64,000 nucleotides of DNA from Patiriisocius sp047730165 (GTDB lineage: Bacteria; Bacteroidota; Bacteroidia; Flavobacteriales; Flavobacteriaceae). A program made the position numbers and the translations under genes. The DNA lies in contig NZ_CP159834.1 in the NCBI RefSeq assembly GCF_047730165.1, positions 2,232,001 through 2,296,000 on the forward strand, read 5' to 3'. The notes beneath the pieces were generated by a model, which saw only the letters and a list, made by a program, of their open reading frames with translations, had not been told where the DNA came from and made no database searches. Positions 1-9,336 of this stretch are shown here, in pieces; the first letter of the stretch is position 1, and each line of letters starts with the position of its first letter.

Positions 1-1971
1 TTTTGTGTAAATAATATTACCGCTTCCTACAATCGCTTTTGACCCAAACCCATATTGAGGTTCTAGTTTATACTGCAATGGTTTTGGTAACAGCGTTTTG
101 TTGTAAAACTTAAATCCAGTGGTCAATCCATCATATAGATTATACTCAAAAACCGGCATTACAAAGAGCTGATTAAAGCGCTCATCTTGCGCATCCTGAA
201 ATAATCTAAACTGTATTGGACGATTTAAAACACCGCCTATTTTTCTATAGTTATTTCTGTTATTGGTCTCGGGGATTATTTGTTCAGAATTAAGGACAAA
301 CTTTTTCACATCTCGTCTCTCAAAAGAAATAGTGGTTGTTGAGTCAAATGGTTCTGTCCATTTTTTAGCAATCATTTCTCCTTGTTTATCCAGCGCATAT
401 ACAGAAACTGGCATGATGTTATTGTGCTTATTTTTTAAGGTCAAGGTGAGCGAATCATCACTCTTTTTTATTCCTGAAATTTTAAAATCTAAGAGGGTAC
501 GTTTGTTTACAAATTCGTCAAAAAACCAATCTGTAGGCACATCTGTCGCCGCGCTTACTTTTTCTTTAAATGTGCTTGCACTAGAAAGTTTTAAGGTTTC
601 TGAAGTATAATATTCTTTAATGACGTTCTCTAACGTATCCTTGCCCATATAGTCTGCGAGATAGCTGAGTCCTTCTGCACCATAGTAACCTTGAGCAATG
701 TTCTTGTTAAACTTCACGAGCGAATCGAGTGGAGAAGAAAGCGATTGATGTATATTGTTGCGAGCCATGTTTTGATACAGCAAAGGATATTGATCATTAA
801 ACTCAAGGTCAGAAAGGTGTGACCACCTTATGGCCCAGATATTGCTTAGGTCTCCAATAATTTTTTGTTTAGGGTAGTAGGTGTCCACATATTCTTTTAA
901 GAGATAAATATGGATGGCATCTTTTAACCAGTATTCGTCTCTAGGATGCACTAATAATGTGTTTTCAAGGTAGGCGCTAGTGATCGCCTTAAAGTGCTCT
1001 AAGTCAAATTCAAAACCGTTAGGGAAGGGGCTAATAAAGTCTGGCAGTTGATTAAAGCCATAGACTGGTTTTCGTTTATATTCTTGATTTGAAATAAGCA
1101 CAGCTTCTTGAGGATATACTCCTAATTTATTATCGATAAAATGTACTATTCTATCTATAAATATAGTTCTATTTTCTGGGGCTAGCTTTGCTTCTGGTAT
1201 ACTCGTGATTACCGTTACCTTGTCTGTCTCATAACTGTTAAAAGCATTGTTATCTTGATCAAGATGGATATTTAGTTTTACACGATTATCACCGGATAGT
1301 ATTGTTGTTTTAATCCCAAAAGACACCTGCTCCTCTTCTTTCTTTAAATCTGAAAATAAGCTATAAACCGCTGGGTAGCTAAACTCAATACGAACGTCTG
1401 TGGGTGCAGTATATTGATCTCCTAAGTCTTTATTGCTGTAGGCTTGCCAAGCTCCGTTAGCGAATACTGCTGGCGATAGATACCAATAACGTAAATGATA
1501 TTTGCCAGAACGAGAAACGCCAAATTTCGTAAACTTATCTTGTGGTACTTTTATAGTGTAAGATAGGGTAAGCTGCACTTCTTCTCCAGCTCCCAATGGT
1601 TTTTCTAGTATTACCTTTAGAATATCTGCCGCAGTACCTCGAGACCAAGACAGTGCATTCTCGTTTTTTGAGGTGATTGCTTTTATCGTTGTTTTCCCTC
1701 TGTCTTCGTTTTTTTCAAAATGAAATAACCGCTCGTAGTCTTCCGCAAAGCGCATGGCTAATGGTGTAGTTTTACTACTAAAGCTATTTGCCCAGTCGTT
1801 AAAATAAAGTTCTGACAATATTTGGGTTGATGTGTTTATGAAAAACACTTCTTGCTCGATCGTGATTTCTTGGGTAGCGACATCCAGCGATGCACGAATG
1901 TCCATCTTTTGCTGCGCGCATATCGGCAGCAAAAAAAGTAGAAACAAAAAACGAGTAAGTAATCTAACCAT
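1..1971 (-). CDS. M1-like (gluzincin) peptidase homologue, catalytic motif lost; C-terminus outside window
   Basis: The reading frame runs from an ATG at 1971 to the window edge, so at least 657 residues are present and the C-terminus is missing. Residues 1-20 form a signal peptide ending in CAQ, placing the protein in the envelope or outside. The middle region keeps the M1 layout: a beta-rich N-domain, then the segment where M1 enzymes carry HExxH, followed 16 residues later by a WLNEG-like helix. Here the two positions read KAITS (about residues 321-325) and WLKDA, so both zinc histidines and the zinc glutamate appear absent (D at the last). The ATG directly abuts the stop codon of the upstream nuclease gene (TAGATG), suggesting co-transcription. 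I infer a non-catalytic member of the family, perhaps a binding or scaffold protein. Family assignment rests on the spacing of this region and is moderately sure. Confidence 0.7.
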   Translation of the reverse strand, partial: MVRLLTRFLFLLFLLPICAQQKMDIRASLDVATQEITIEQEVFFINTSTQILSELYFNDWANSFSSKTTPLAMRFAEDYERLFHFEKNEDRGKTTIKAITSKNENALSWSRGTAADILKVILEKPLGAGEEVQLTLSYTIKVPQDKFTKFGVSRSGKYHLRYWYLSPAVFANGAWQAYSNKDLGDQYTAPTDVRIEFSYPAVYSLFSDLKKEEEQVSFGIKTTILSGDNRVKLNIHLDQDNNAFNSYETDKVTVITSIPEAKLAPENRTIFIDRIVHFIDNKLGVYPQEAVLISNQEYKRKPVYGFNQLPDFISPFPNGFEFDLEHFKAITSAYLENTLLVHPRDEYWLKDAIHIYLLKEYVDTYYPKQKIIGDLSNIWAIRWSHLSDLEFNDQYPLLYQNMARNNIHQSLSSPLDSLVKFNKNIAQGYYGAEGLSYLADYMGKDTLENVIKEYYTSETLKLSSASTFKEKVSAATDVPTDWFFDEFVNKRTLLDFKISGIKKSDDSLTLTLKNKHNNIMPVSVYALDKQGEMIAKKWTEPFDSTTTISFERRDVKKFVLNSEQIIPETNNRNNYRKIGGVLNRPIQFRLFQDAQDERFNQLFVMPVFEYNLYDGLTTGFKFYNKTLLPKPLQYKLEPQYGFGSKAIVGSGNIIYTK

Positions 1972-3227
1972 CTATCGCTTTAAGAATTGTAACCTAGGGA
2001 GGTTGGTGTTCTTAGCGTTAATAAAATAGAGTCCTGAGGGGAATGCCGAAACGTCAATATTTTGAGTCATATTTGTTGTTATTTTTTTCTCAGAGACACG
2101 TTGTCCAAGGATGTTAGATATTACAATGGTGTGATTTTCTAAAATTTCCGAAGTGAAAGAAAATGTAATCTCATTTGAAACCAGGGTACTCTCTAAAGTC
2201 CACGCATCTAGAACTTCAAATTGCTCATTGCCTAATATAAATGTTTGATCTGTTTGTAGTGTTAATACTACCGGTAAGTGGTCGCTTGTGTTATACAATC
2301 TACTTCGAGTAGTCTGAGAATAAATTCCTGTGCAGGATGGGTCATTTATATCTAAGTTGTAACAGTTCCCGTTGTTCCCGTAGGATTTATAAGTGTCATC
2401 CACATATTGTAAACTAGGCGTGCTCAACATGTTTCTGAAAGCAAAATAAAATCAAAGCGATCATCAAGACCACCTCCAGCACCTGCGCCAAAACCTCCAG
2501 AACTCACACGAGTACTTTGTGTGTGAATCGCTGTAAAATCTTCGTTATTATTCCAAGCGCCTGGTGTATCTATTGGGTCTTTTAAAACGATACTGTTCGT
2601 AGCATCTAAGAGTTCTATATAGCCATCTTCATCTGCATCATACATATTAAAATCCCCTGCAAATAACACCTTACTGTCTGCTGGTAACGTATCAAGAAAG
2701 TCTACAAATTCTGTAATCATCTCAAACCTGATTGCCTCGTTAGCACCACCGTCGCTCGATTTTAAATGAGCAACAAATATGTGCAGTTCAATAGGGTTTG
2801 TATCTGCCTCTTCAGTAAGTAAACGCAATACGTAATGATTAATATCTCTTACGGTTGTGGTGATTATGTTTTGTTCGATCAAGGAAAACCTAGAAGACCT
2901 ATAAAAGAGATTTTGTTGTAACTCGCCATCCCCAGACTGATTGATTACAAAAGGAGCAGCACTGTATGAATTTACATTTCCGTTTAAAGAAAAATCTAGA
3001 ATATCATTACTGCCTTCATTTGATTCTAACTCACAGACCATAAAAATATCTGGGCTATAATCTACTAGAATGTTTTGTAAAATCTGTCTTCTGTTCGCTG
3101 GCGATGCAGATGGGTATTCTAGTAAGTTATAAAACATGGTGTCGATTGTTTCTTGACCAAATAATGTGGCAGATACAAAGCATAATACCGCTGTGATTAA
3201 AGAATGTTTTATAGAATGTGAGGTGTG
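1972..3227 (-). pseudogene. Secreted endonuclease/exonuclease/phosphatase-family protein with T9SS tail, split by a frameshift
   Basis: Two overlapping frames make one protein. The first part (stop at 2424) starts best at the ATG at 3227, giving a signal peptide (MHTSHSIKHS.. to LFGQ) and an EEP-type nuclease fold: the metal-binding region with ELESNEGSND, FVAHLKSSDG, and FAGDFNMYDADEDG. It ends DDRFDFILLSETC. The second part (1972-2430) continues with MLSTPSLQYV, the catalytic-end motif NTSDHLPVVL and a T9SS type A C-terminal sorting domain (ILGQRVSEKK ... GLYFI). Joining them needs a -1 shift near 2428, in GAAACATG, equivalent to one lost base. The product would be an extracellular nuclease or phosphatase anchored by T9SS. 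A real inactivating indel, a sequencing error, or (least likely) programmed frameshifting could explain it. It lies 7 bases after the LOG-family gene. Confidence 0.8.
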
Positions 3228-3234
3228 CATTAGT

Positions 3235-3924
3235 TTAGAAATTAGGACTATGATCAAATTTATTATAGAAGTCGTCCAATATTGCTAGTACTTCGTCTTC
3301 TGTGTCTACCAGATGAATAAGATCGAGATCGCCAGGACTTACATTATTGTTTTCTTCTAAGACCGTTTTTTTAATCCATTCTATAAGACCAGACCAGAAA
3401 TCTGTACTCACAAGAATTATAGGAAACTTATCTATTTTATGCGTTTGAATAAGAGTGAAGGCTTCAAAAAACTCGTCGAGTGTTCCCATTCCTCCTGGCA
3501 TTACGACAAAGCCTTGTGAGTATTTAACAAACATTACTTTACGAACAAAAAAGTAATCAAAGTCGATACTTTTGTCTCCATCTATGTATGGATTATCGTG
3601 TTGTTCAAAAGGGAGTGTGATGTTGAGTCCAACAGAAGTACCTCCTGCAAGATGTGCCCCTTTGTTTCCAGCTTCCATAATTCCTGGTCCTCCACCAGTG
3701 ATTACTCCATAGCCGTGTTCTGTAATTTTTTTAGCAATGTTTTCTGCAAGCTTATAATATTTATGATCTGGTTTCGTACGCGCAGATCCAAAAATAGAAA
3801 CACAAGGTCCTATTTTGCTCATCTTTTCATATCCATTCACAAACTCACCCATGATTTTAAAAATTGCCCAGGAGTCGTTTGTTTTTACTGCGTTCCAGTT
3901 TTTATTATTTGTTTCAGTTCTCAT
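3235..3924 (-). CDS. LOG-family protein (TIGR00730-type Rossmann fold)
   Basis: This 229-residue cytosolic protein has the two signature motifs of the LOG / lysine-decarboxylase-like family: GGGPGIMEAGNKGAH (about 77-91) and PGGMGTLDE (143-151). Characterised members are nucleoside 5'-monophosphate phosphoribohydrolases that release a free base from AMP or cytokinin ribotides; whether this copy acts on AMP or another nucleotide cannot be told from sequence. The N-terminal extension of about 35 residues (KTNDSWAIFKIMGEFVNGY) is common in Bacteroidota members. It is followed after 7 bases by the secreted nuclease gene in the same direction, which may place both in one transcript, although no functional link is evident. 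Confidence 0.88.
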   Translation of the reverse strand: MRTETNNKNWNAVKTNDSWAIFKIMGEFVNGYEKMSKIGPCVSIFGSARTKPDHKYYKLAENIAKKITEHGYGVITGGGPGIMEAGNKGAHLAGGTSVGLNITLPFEQHDNPYIDGDKSIDFDYFFVRKVMFVKYSQGFVVMPGGMGTLDEFFEAFTLIQTHKIDKFPIILVSTDFWSGLIEWIKKTVLEENNNVSPGDLDLIHLVDTEDEVLAILDDFYNKFDHSPNF

Positions 3925-3970
3925 ATTTAATTCTTATTCTTTTAGCAAAGATGCATGATAATTTAAAGAT

Positions 3971-5251
3971 TTACAGACCTTGTCTATTTAATTTAAGCGG
4001 AATAGAATAAACATATCCCAAACTCACTTCACTAAAATCTGCCTGCCCTAGATTTGCATTAATGTGCGCACCAAAATAGATGTTATGGGTTGGGTTTTGT
4101 TCCGTTCCTACCAGATAATATTTAAGACCCATGCGCGTAGATATGAGACGTTTTAAATAATAAAAACTATCTATCTCGCCAAGGATTCTAAACGTAACAG
4201 GGCCTACGCCTGGATAGGATTCTGTAAAGGAATACCCAGAATTAATAATATAGTCTATCTCAAAAAACGGTTTGCTTATATTGAAACCAAGTTCAATTTC
4301 CATCCCTATGTGATTCAATTGAAATTCTCCTATGGCAGAAACGCCTATGGCAGAAGCGTTGATATAGGGTTGGTCCGCTAGTTGAGGATAGTCTGGAAGT
4401 AAATCTTCACCTAAATTAATATAATCATAATAATGTCTATAAAATTTATGAAAAACCCCGATTCCAAACTTGAAGGTTTTATTAACGATTAACCCTGCAG
4501 ATACAGATGTGATCTGAACTGGACGTTTGTCATTTTGAACTTCTGTAAAGGCATTCACTCCAATACCTCTTCGCGCAGAAACAAAAAAGTTTTTAGTGTT
4601 TGCAAACTCTTTTTTATCGACGAACTTTCCTTCTTGACGTTCTGGTGTAACCCCTAATGCCGCACTTATTGAAGCCGTAAACGAGTTGAGTCCTTGATTT
4701 GGAAAGCGCGTATGTCCATTAGATTGATGATAGTACCCAACTCCTAAGCGCCAATTGGTTTTCGATTCAGGGCTCAGGTTATAGTATAGCATTGCTCGAT
4801 ACGAGTAGTTTAAATGCGTCGCTATTTTTTCATTAAACAAGTTTTCATCTAGATCAAATCGCTTATTAAAGTATGCCGCTCCAAAAGCCAGATGTATCCC
4901 AAAGTCACTACTGCCAATACCCAACTCAATATTAGGCATTACAGAAACAGAGTACCCAAGAATATCATCCTGTCCATATCTTGCAAAGGCAAAGCTCACT
5001 CCGGTTTTAGGTTGGTTCAATCTATGTGCCCATTCATTTTTGTTGGTGTTCTGAAATGACCCAAAATTAAAAAACCAAGCTTGATGTAGGCCTACATCTG
5101 GGAATCCAGTATTTGTAATGGAAGTCTTACCAATGGTATATTCTGCAGTCACAAAATTGCTGTATTGCTCTTGTCCAAAACTCCACATTGCATTAAATAA
5201 TAGGACTAGAACAAGTAGACCTTTTTTCCTTTTTTCTGAAATATTAATCAT
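3971..5251 (-). CDS. Outer-membrane acyloxyacyl hydrolase (PagL-like lipid A deacylase)
   Basis: A 426-residue outer-membrane beta-barrel with a signal peptide (residues 1-26, ending FGQ). The strand after residue 170 carries HQSNGHTRFPNQGLNS (175-190), which matches the HxSN.G....NPGLN block holding the catalytic His-Ser of PagL-type lipid A 3-O-deacylases. The family removes an ester-linked acyl chain from lipid A in the outer leaflet of the outer membrane. At 426 residues it is longer than proteobacterial PagL (about 170), as is usual for Bacteroidota members, with extra strands after residue 200. Its start overlaps the end of the upstream SGNH-like gene by 8 bases, so it is the third gene of an MBOAT-led operon. 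The family call is fairly sure; the substrate is inferred. Confidence 0.75.
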   Translation of the reverse strand: MINISEKRKKGLLVLVLLFNAMWSFGQEQYSNFVTAEYTIGKTSITNTGFPDVGLHQAWFFNFGSFQNTNKNEWAHRLNQPKTGVSFAFARYGQDDILGYSVSVMPNIELGIGSSDFGIHLAFGAAYFNKRFDLDENLFNEKIATHLNYSYRAMLYYNLSPESKTNWRLGVGYYHQSNGHTRFPNQGLNSFTASISAALGVTPERQEGKFVDKKEFANTKNFFVSARRGIGVNAFTEVQNDKRPVQITSVSAGLIVNKTFKFGIGVFHKFYRHYYDYINLGEDLLPDYPQLADQPYINASAIGVSAIGEFQLNHIGMEIELGFNISKPFFEIDYIINSGYSFTESYPGVGPVTFRILGEIDSFYYLKRLISTRMGLKYYLVGTEQNPTHNIYFGAHINANLGQADFSEVSLGYVYSIPLKLNRQGL

Positions 5252-6218
5252 TTAAAACCTGGTTAAGTTTTTTAGTAAATTTTTCTGCTCCATCTGGGTT
5301 CAGGTGATTTTCATTTAAGTAGTCACGTGCTCTAAACGTAATGGTGTCCAACTCTAAGTTAAAAAATCGCACTTCCGGAAACTTTAAACGAATGTCCTCC
5401 AAGATAGAATCTCTTCTTTTCAATATGGCAGGATTTCGTTTGTTTAAATATGTTTTGTAGGTAGGTATGCAGCTAATAATGACCTTCTTTTTATTTGCAA
5501 TTGCTGTGCGAATCATGTCATAGAAAAAAGGAGTGTTGATTGCAAAATTCGCAAGGCTCTCTCTATCTCTAATTCTAAATTTTCTCAAGGTAATTTTCTC
5601 ATCGTTATAATCTAGATCACTGAAGGCTCCCTTAAAGTTGTTGGTGTGATAGCCGTATTGATTGTATTCTTCTTGGTCGTCATCATTTAGGTAGTACTGT
5701 GTAAATTTTTTCGCATACATTGATGGGCTTGAAAGGAAGACTAATTTATCTTTAAAATAGGTGTTGCGCTCAAAGGCATTCACATTGTAATACTTTAAAT
5801 AAATAGTGTTCTTCCAAAAATCCTTGCCATTGTGCGGTATTTCTAAATGCGCATAAGATAGCTCAAAGACAATAGTTTCTAGATTAGGAAAACGAACCAT
5901 ACTCTGCTCCATAATATGATTATCCTCTTTATGGTGTTGAGATTTAGACCCGTAATTTACCGTGACCTTGTCAAGAAATGCAGGATTTACTGCCGCTTGC
6001 ATTTGTGATGATCCAAGAACCATTACTTTAATAGCATCTGGTTTTGTAGTAATCTGTTGTTGAACCTTATCATAACTCATAGGGATGATAATAACGCTCC
6101 ATTCTAATACTGCATAGCAAAGCACCACGGGTATAAAAAATACCGTGATCTGCTTTATCAAAGACACCTGCTCTTTGCTAAAACTGAAAATAGATGAATT
6201 GTTCTGTCGGTCCTGCAT
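5244..6218 (-). CDS. Membrane-anchored SGNH/AlgX-like protein, partner of the MBOAT acyltransferase
   Basis: 324 residues with one membrane segment (about 23-46) and an outside domain. Near the N-terminal end of that domain stands VMVLGSSQMQ (66-74), resembling the nucleophile block (GxS) of SGNH/GDSL hydrolases, and near the C-terminus NENHLNPDGA (302-311), resembling their DxxH block with Asn in place of Asp. This is the arrangement of the O-acetyltransferase partners found beside MBOAT proteins (AlgJ/AlgX, DltD and similar), which transfer the acyl group to a glycan on the outer face. The chosen start overlaps the MBOAT gene by 41 bases; a later start would remove the membrane segment. The 3' end overlaps the PagL-like gene by 8 bases. 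The role in acyl transfer is inferred from neighbourhood and motifs; no close family name is recognised. Confidence 0.6.
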   Translation of the reverse strand: MQDRQNNSSIFSFSKEQVSLIKQITVFFIPVVLCYAVLEWSVIIIPMSYDKVQQQITTKPDAIKVMVLGSSQMQAAVNPAFLDKVTVNYGSKSQHHKEDNHIMEQSMVRFPNLETIVFELSYAHLEIPHNGKDFWKNTIYLKYYNVNAFERNTYFKDKLVFLSSPSMYAKKFTQYYLNDDDQEEYNQYGYHTNNFKGAFSDLDYNDEKITLRKFRIRDRESLANFAINTPFFYDMIRTAIANKKKVIISCIPTYKTYLNKRNPAILKRRDSILEDIRLKFPEVRFFNLELDTITFRARDYLNENHLNPDGAEKFTKKLNQVLND

Positions 6219-7611
6219 ATCTAAATATAATGAATATGAACACGTAATATATACCCCAGCGTATGGGTCTATTTATGTGTTTTTCAAATTCGAATAATGG
6301 GTAATTTTTAAATCTTGTTACTATTTCCGTAGCCATTAAAATAAGCACTATACACACTTTATAACCAATAACTAACGAAAATTCTGGACTGGCCGAAAAG
6401 CTAAAAATTCGTTCATATACAAGCAAGGCGTGGTCTAAGTCTCTAGATCTAAAAAAGATACCAGAGCCAATGATAATAGCACTCGTATAGATAAAGTTTA
6501 CTATAAATGGCGCTTTGTTTAACCCCTTTGCCAGCGTGAATGTTTTACCGTTTCTCTTCCACTGAATTCGCTCCATCGCTATGAATACTGCCTGTATTAA
6601 ACCGAATAGTACAAACGTCCAGTTTGCACCGTGCCATAAACCAATGAGCATCATTGTGATAAACAAGGCCACGGTTTTCATGGTGTAACTCCGGTTCGTG
6701 TTCTTTACTATAGGGCCGTACACATAATCTGTAAACCATCTTGTGAGCGTGATGTGCCAGCGTTGCCAATAGTCTGAAACAGTTTTTGCTAAGTATGGAA
6801 TATTAAAGTTCTTACTTAAGTTAAAGCCAAATAGCTTTGCCGTACCAATCGCCACGTCGCTATACCCAGAAAAATCGCAGTAGATCTGAAAGAAAAATAG
6901 GGTAGAGGCGTACAACATGGTGAGACTTCCATAATCTTGGGGTGCATCAAAATAGGTGTTTACAACGACCGCCACATTATCTGCAACTACTATTTTTTTA
7001 AAGAGTCCCCATAGAATTTGTCTTAATCCTTCTTTAGTGTTTTGAAAATTAAAGATTCGTTTTTTTTCAAATTGGCACAATAATGATCTTGCTCTCTCTA
7101 TGGGTCCCGCTACTAGTTGAGGGAAGAAGCTCACAAAGCATAAAAACTCCAGTAAATTATTTGTTGCCTTAGACCGCTCCCGATAAACGTCTATGGTGTA
7201 GCTCATTGTCTGGAAGGTGTAAAAACTGAGTCCAACTGGTATGATCACATTGATAAAGTGATAGCCGGTTTCTGGGACGTCCAGTCCAAAAAGGTCTGTA
7301 AAGTTTTGTATAAAGAAATTAAAATACTTAAAGGTAAAGAGTACTCCAAGATTCCAAAGAATACTAATCCAGAGATACAACTTCTTAGCGCCCTTTTTAG
7401 ATGAATTAGTGATCGCCTTTCCAGCATAGAAATCTATGAGAGAGCTCACAATAATCAAGATTAGAAAACGCCAGTCCCATAGGCCGTAAAAGAAATAGCT
7501 TGCCGCAAGAAGTAATACGTTTTGGAATACACGCTTATTCACGCCTATAGCCCAATAAAGCAAGTAGACGATAATTAAAAAAACACCAAAATCGAATGAA
7601 TTAAAAAGCAC
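6178..7611 (-). CDS. MBOAT family O-acyltransferase (AlgI/DltB-like)
   Basis: A 477-residue polytopic inner-membrane protein of usual MBOAT length. It contains the family blocks CDFSGYSDVAIG (245-256), YWQRWHITLTRWF (281-293) and the catalytic-histidine segment GLWHGANW (324-331, His 327). AlgI- and DltB-like members move acyl groups (usually acetyl) across the membrane so that a partner can esterify an extracellular polymer. The next gene, overlapping by 41 bases, encodes such a candidate partner with a single membrane anchor, and the third gene is a PagL-like lipid deacylase. The operon therefore suggests O-acylation of a surface glycan or lipopolysaccharide. The acceptor is unknown, since no polymer biosynthesis genes are nearby. 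Confidence 0.9.
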   Translation of the reverse strand: MLFNSFDFGVFLIIVYLLYWAIGVNKRVFQNVLLLAASYFFYGLWDWRFLILIIVSSLIDFYAGKAITNSSKKGAKKLYLWISILWNLGVLFTFKYFNFFIQNFTDLFGLDVPETGYHFINVIIPVGLSFYTFQTMSYTIDVYRERSKATNNLLEFLCFVSFFPQLVAGPIERARSLLCQFEKKRIFNFQNTKEGLRQILWGLFKKIVVADNVAVVVNTYFDAPQDYGSLTMLYASTLFFFQIYCDFSGYSDVAIGTAKLFGFNLSKNFNIPYLAKTVSDYWQRWHITLTRWFTDYVYGPIVKNTNRSYTMKTVALFITMMLIGLWHGANWTFVLFGLIQAVFIAMERIQWKRNGKTFTLAKGLNKAPFIVNFIYTSAIIIGSGIFFRSRDLDHALLVYERIFSFSASPEFSLVIGYKVCIVLILMATEIVTRFKNYPLFEFEKHINRPIRWGIYYVFIFIIFRYAGPTEQFIYFQF

Positions 7612-7640
7612 AGGCTATTTTGAAAGAGTCAAATATAGAA

Positions 7641-7666
7641 AAAAGGCTACCGATTGGCAGCCTTTT
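7641..7666. terminator. Hairpin terminator between lipoprotein gene and MBOAT gene
   Basis: Perfect 8-bp inverted repeat AAAAGGCT / AGCCTTTT with a 10-base loop, located 24 bases after the stop codon of the minus-strand lipoprotein gene. The A-tract on the left arm gives a U-tract on the minus-strand transcript. Confidence 0.65.
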
Positions 7667-7689
7667 AAAGAAATGGAAATTAAATTTTA

Positions 7690-9144
7690 TTAGTATGCGA
7701 AGATTTTAAGGTTATCAATTCCTATTTCATCTCTACTACCTGAGCCACCATTGTCGTCACTTAAGACTCGAAGGTATATAAAATCATTATCTGCTAGGCT
7801 TACAGGAATTACTCTATCAAAAGCCGTTATTATCACAATATCACTTCCAGTTGCTGCTAATGGTGTATTAATCGCAGACACGCCAGGAATTGGAGTGAAG
7901 GTTATATTATCTGTAGAATATTCTAGAGAAATAGAAGTAGACCTTGTTTGGTCATTTCTCATTACTACATCTGCTTGTACTTGCACATTTGTAAAGTCTA
8001 AACCACCTTCGTTTAGAGCTCTAACCGTTATACTCCCCGGTGTAAAGTCGCTACCTCCTGGTTGAATTAATAAACAACGGTCTCCTGGAGTTACAACTCC
8101 TGCATAAATACCGCCAGTTGTAACCCCCGCATTAGCAATACCTCTATTATAATCTCCCGTTGTTTTAGTGTCTCCGTAATTCATATCTCCATCGCTAAAT
8201 CCGGTAAAAATAATTAAATTTGAATCTATTTGTCCAGGAGCTGGGGTTGGGCTAAAGCCAGCACCTGCAAAAGTATTAAAGTTTGCATTTATAAAAACTT
8301 CTTTACAGTCGTCTGCGTTTGTGCTTGAAAAAACACCTTCTATAATCTCACCTACGGTGGTACTATTTAATGACCAAGTGCCTATGGCTGCATTACAGCT
8401 TTCAGAGTTGCTTTTTAAATAAGAAGCACTCCAGTTTAAATTAATGTCAATTTCTGCACCACTTACGGTAGACAACATTCTACTGGTACCTGTAGCTACA
8501 GGGCCTTGGGTATTGTCATTAGACCCAAAAGGACTGTTTACTGCGCCGGGTATCATTATTTGTGAAACAACATCCGTCTTGTTTCCATCATCACCTGTAA
8601 TAAACATAAGACTAAAGGTGTATTCAGCGTTATCAGTTAAATTAGGATGGCCTTTACAGTCACTACAAGAAAAAGTTCCTGTTAAAGGATTTACAGGAGT
8701 CTTACCAATTATATTTTTTGCTATCCTTATATCAGAAGCAACATTGTTGAACACTACATTGGAAATTTTGGAATTTGAACCATTGGCATCTACTGAATAT
8801 AATAAAGACAATTCAGTATTTTCAAACACCATATTTGAAATTGCTTGACCACTCACGGCTTCTTGAAATGAAGTAGCCTTTATTGTTTTTCCATTTTCTA
8901 AGGTCAATATTGCAGTTGGAGCCTTATATTTAAACAGGTCAGAACCATTTACAGGTATAACAACATCGATAACCCCTCTAAACTCAGAGTCTAATGTTGA
9001 AAATATACCAGTATATGTGCCATAAACATTTGTGTTTACAAGTACGGATAAGTCTGATGAATTTTGATTTGTATCTGAATTTTCTTCTGTACTACAGGAA
9101 ATAGCAAGCACTGTTAGAAGACTAAATAATAATAAATTTTTCAT
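7690..9144 (-). CDS. Large lipoprotein of unknown function
   Basis: 484 residues beginning with a lipoprotein signal; the lipobox LAISC puts the lipidated Cys at residue 17, followed by an acidic, Asn/Ser-rich linker (TEENSDTNQNSSD), which in flavobacteria often goes with surface lipoproteins. The rest is beta-rich. The C-terminal 130 residues look like a jelly-roll domain (SISLEYSTDNITF ... RDEIGIDNLKIFAY) as in secreted flavobacterial proteins where that block precedes a sorting tail; here no T9SS tail follows, consistent with lipid anchoring instead. A CSDCKGHP motif (about 160-167) may form a disulfide. I do not recognise a family for residues 30-340. It stands alone with its own terminator. 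Confidence 0.75.
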   Translation of the reverse strand: MKNLLLFSLLTVLAISCSTEENSDTNQNSSDLSVLVNTNVYGTYTGIFSTLDSEFRGVIDVVIPVNGSDLFKYKAPTAILTLENGKTIKATSFQEAVSGQAISNMVFENTELSLLYSVDANGSNSKISNVVFNNVASDIRIAKNIIGKTPVNPLTGTFSCSDCKGHPNLTDNAEYTFSLMFITGDDGNKTDVVSQIMIPGAVNSPFGSNDNTQGPVATGTSRMLSTVSGAEIDINLNWSASYLKSNSESCNAAIGTWSLNSTTVGEIIEGVFSSTNADDCKEVFINANFNTFAGAGFSPTPAPGQIDSNLIIFTGFSDGDMNYGDTKTTGDYNRGIANAGVTTGGIYAGVVTPGDRCLLIQPGGSDFTPGSITVRALNEGGLDFTNVQVQADVVMRNDQTRSTSISLEYSTDNITFTPIPGVSAINTPLAATGSDIVIITAFDRVIPVSLADNDFIYLRVLSDDNGGSGSRDEIGIDNLKIFAY

Positions 9145-9269
9145 AATTTTAATTTTATTTAAAAATAATATAATTAAGTGGGAATTAAGAATAAGTTATG
9201 AGCCAATTAATCAATGAAGTTTTCGACTATCCTTTTAAATTATCAGTTCAATTACACAATTAACAAATA

Positions 9270-9303
9270 AAACCTTCAAAAAACGTACGTCTTTTGAAGG
9301 TTT
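9270..9303. terminator. Hairpin terminator of the M42 peptidase gene
   Basis: Perfect 12-bp stem AAACCTTCAAAA / TTTTGAAGGTTT with a 10-base loop that is itself nearly palindromic (ACGTACGT). It lies 33 bases beyond the minus-strand peptidase stop codon and before the convergent-free gap to the lipoprotein gene start. Confidence 0.7.
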
Positions 9304-9336
9304 AAGATTTCGGCGAAAGCCAAGTTCGTCTTTGAA

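Noticed and set aside
263..610. 115-codon open frame on the plus strand
   Set aside because: Antisense to the M1-like gene, no signal or family features.
2424..2440. Programmed -1 frameshifting in the nuclease gene
   Set aside because: No slippery heptamer (X XXY YYZ) at the junction; a simple indel is more likely.
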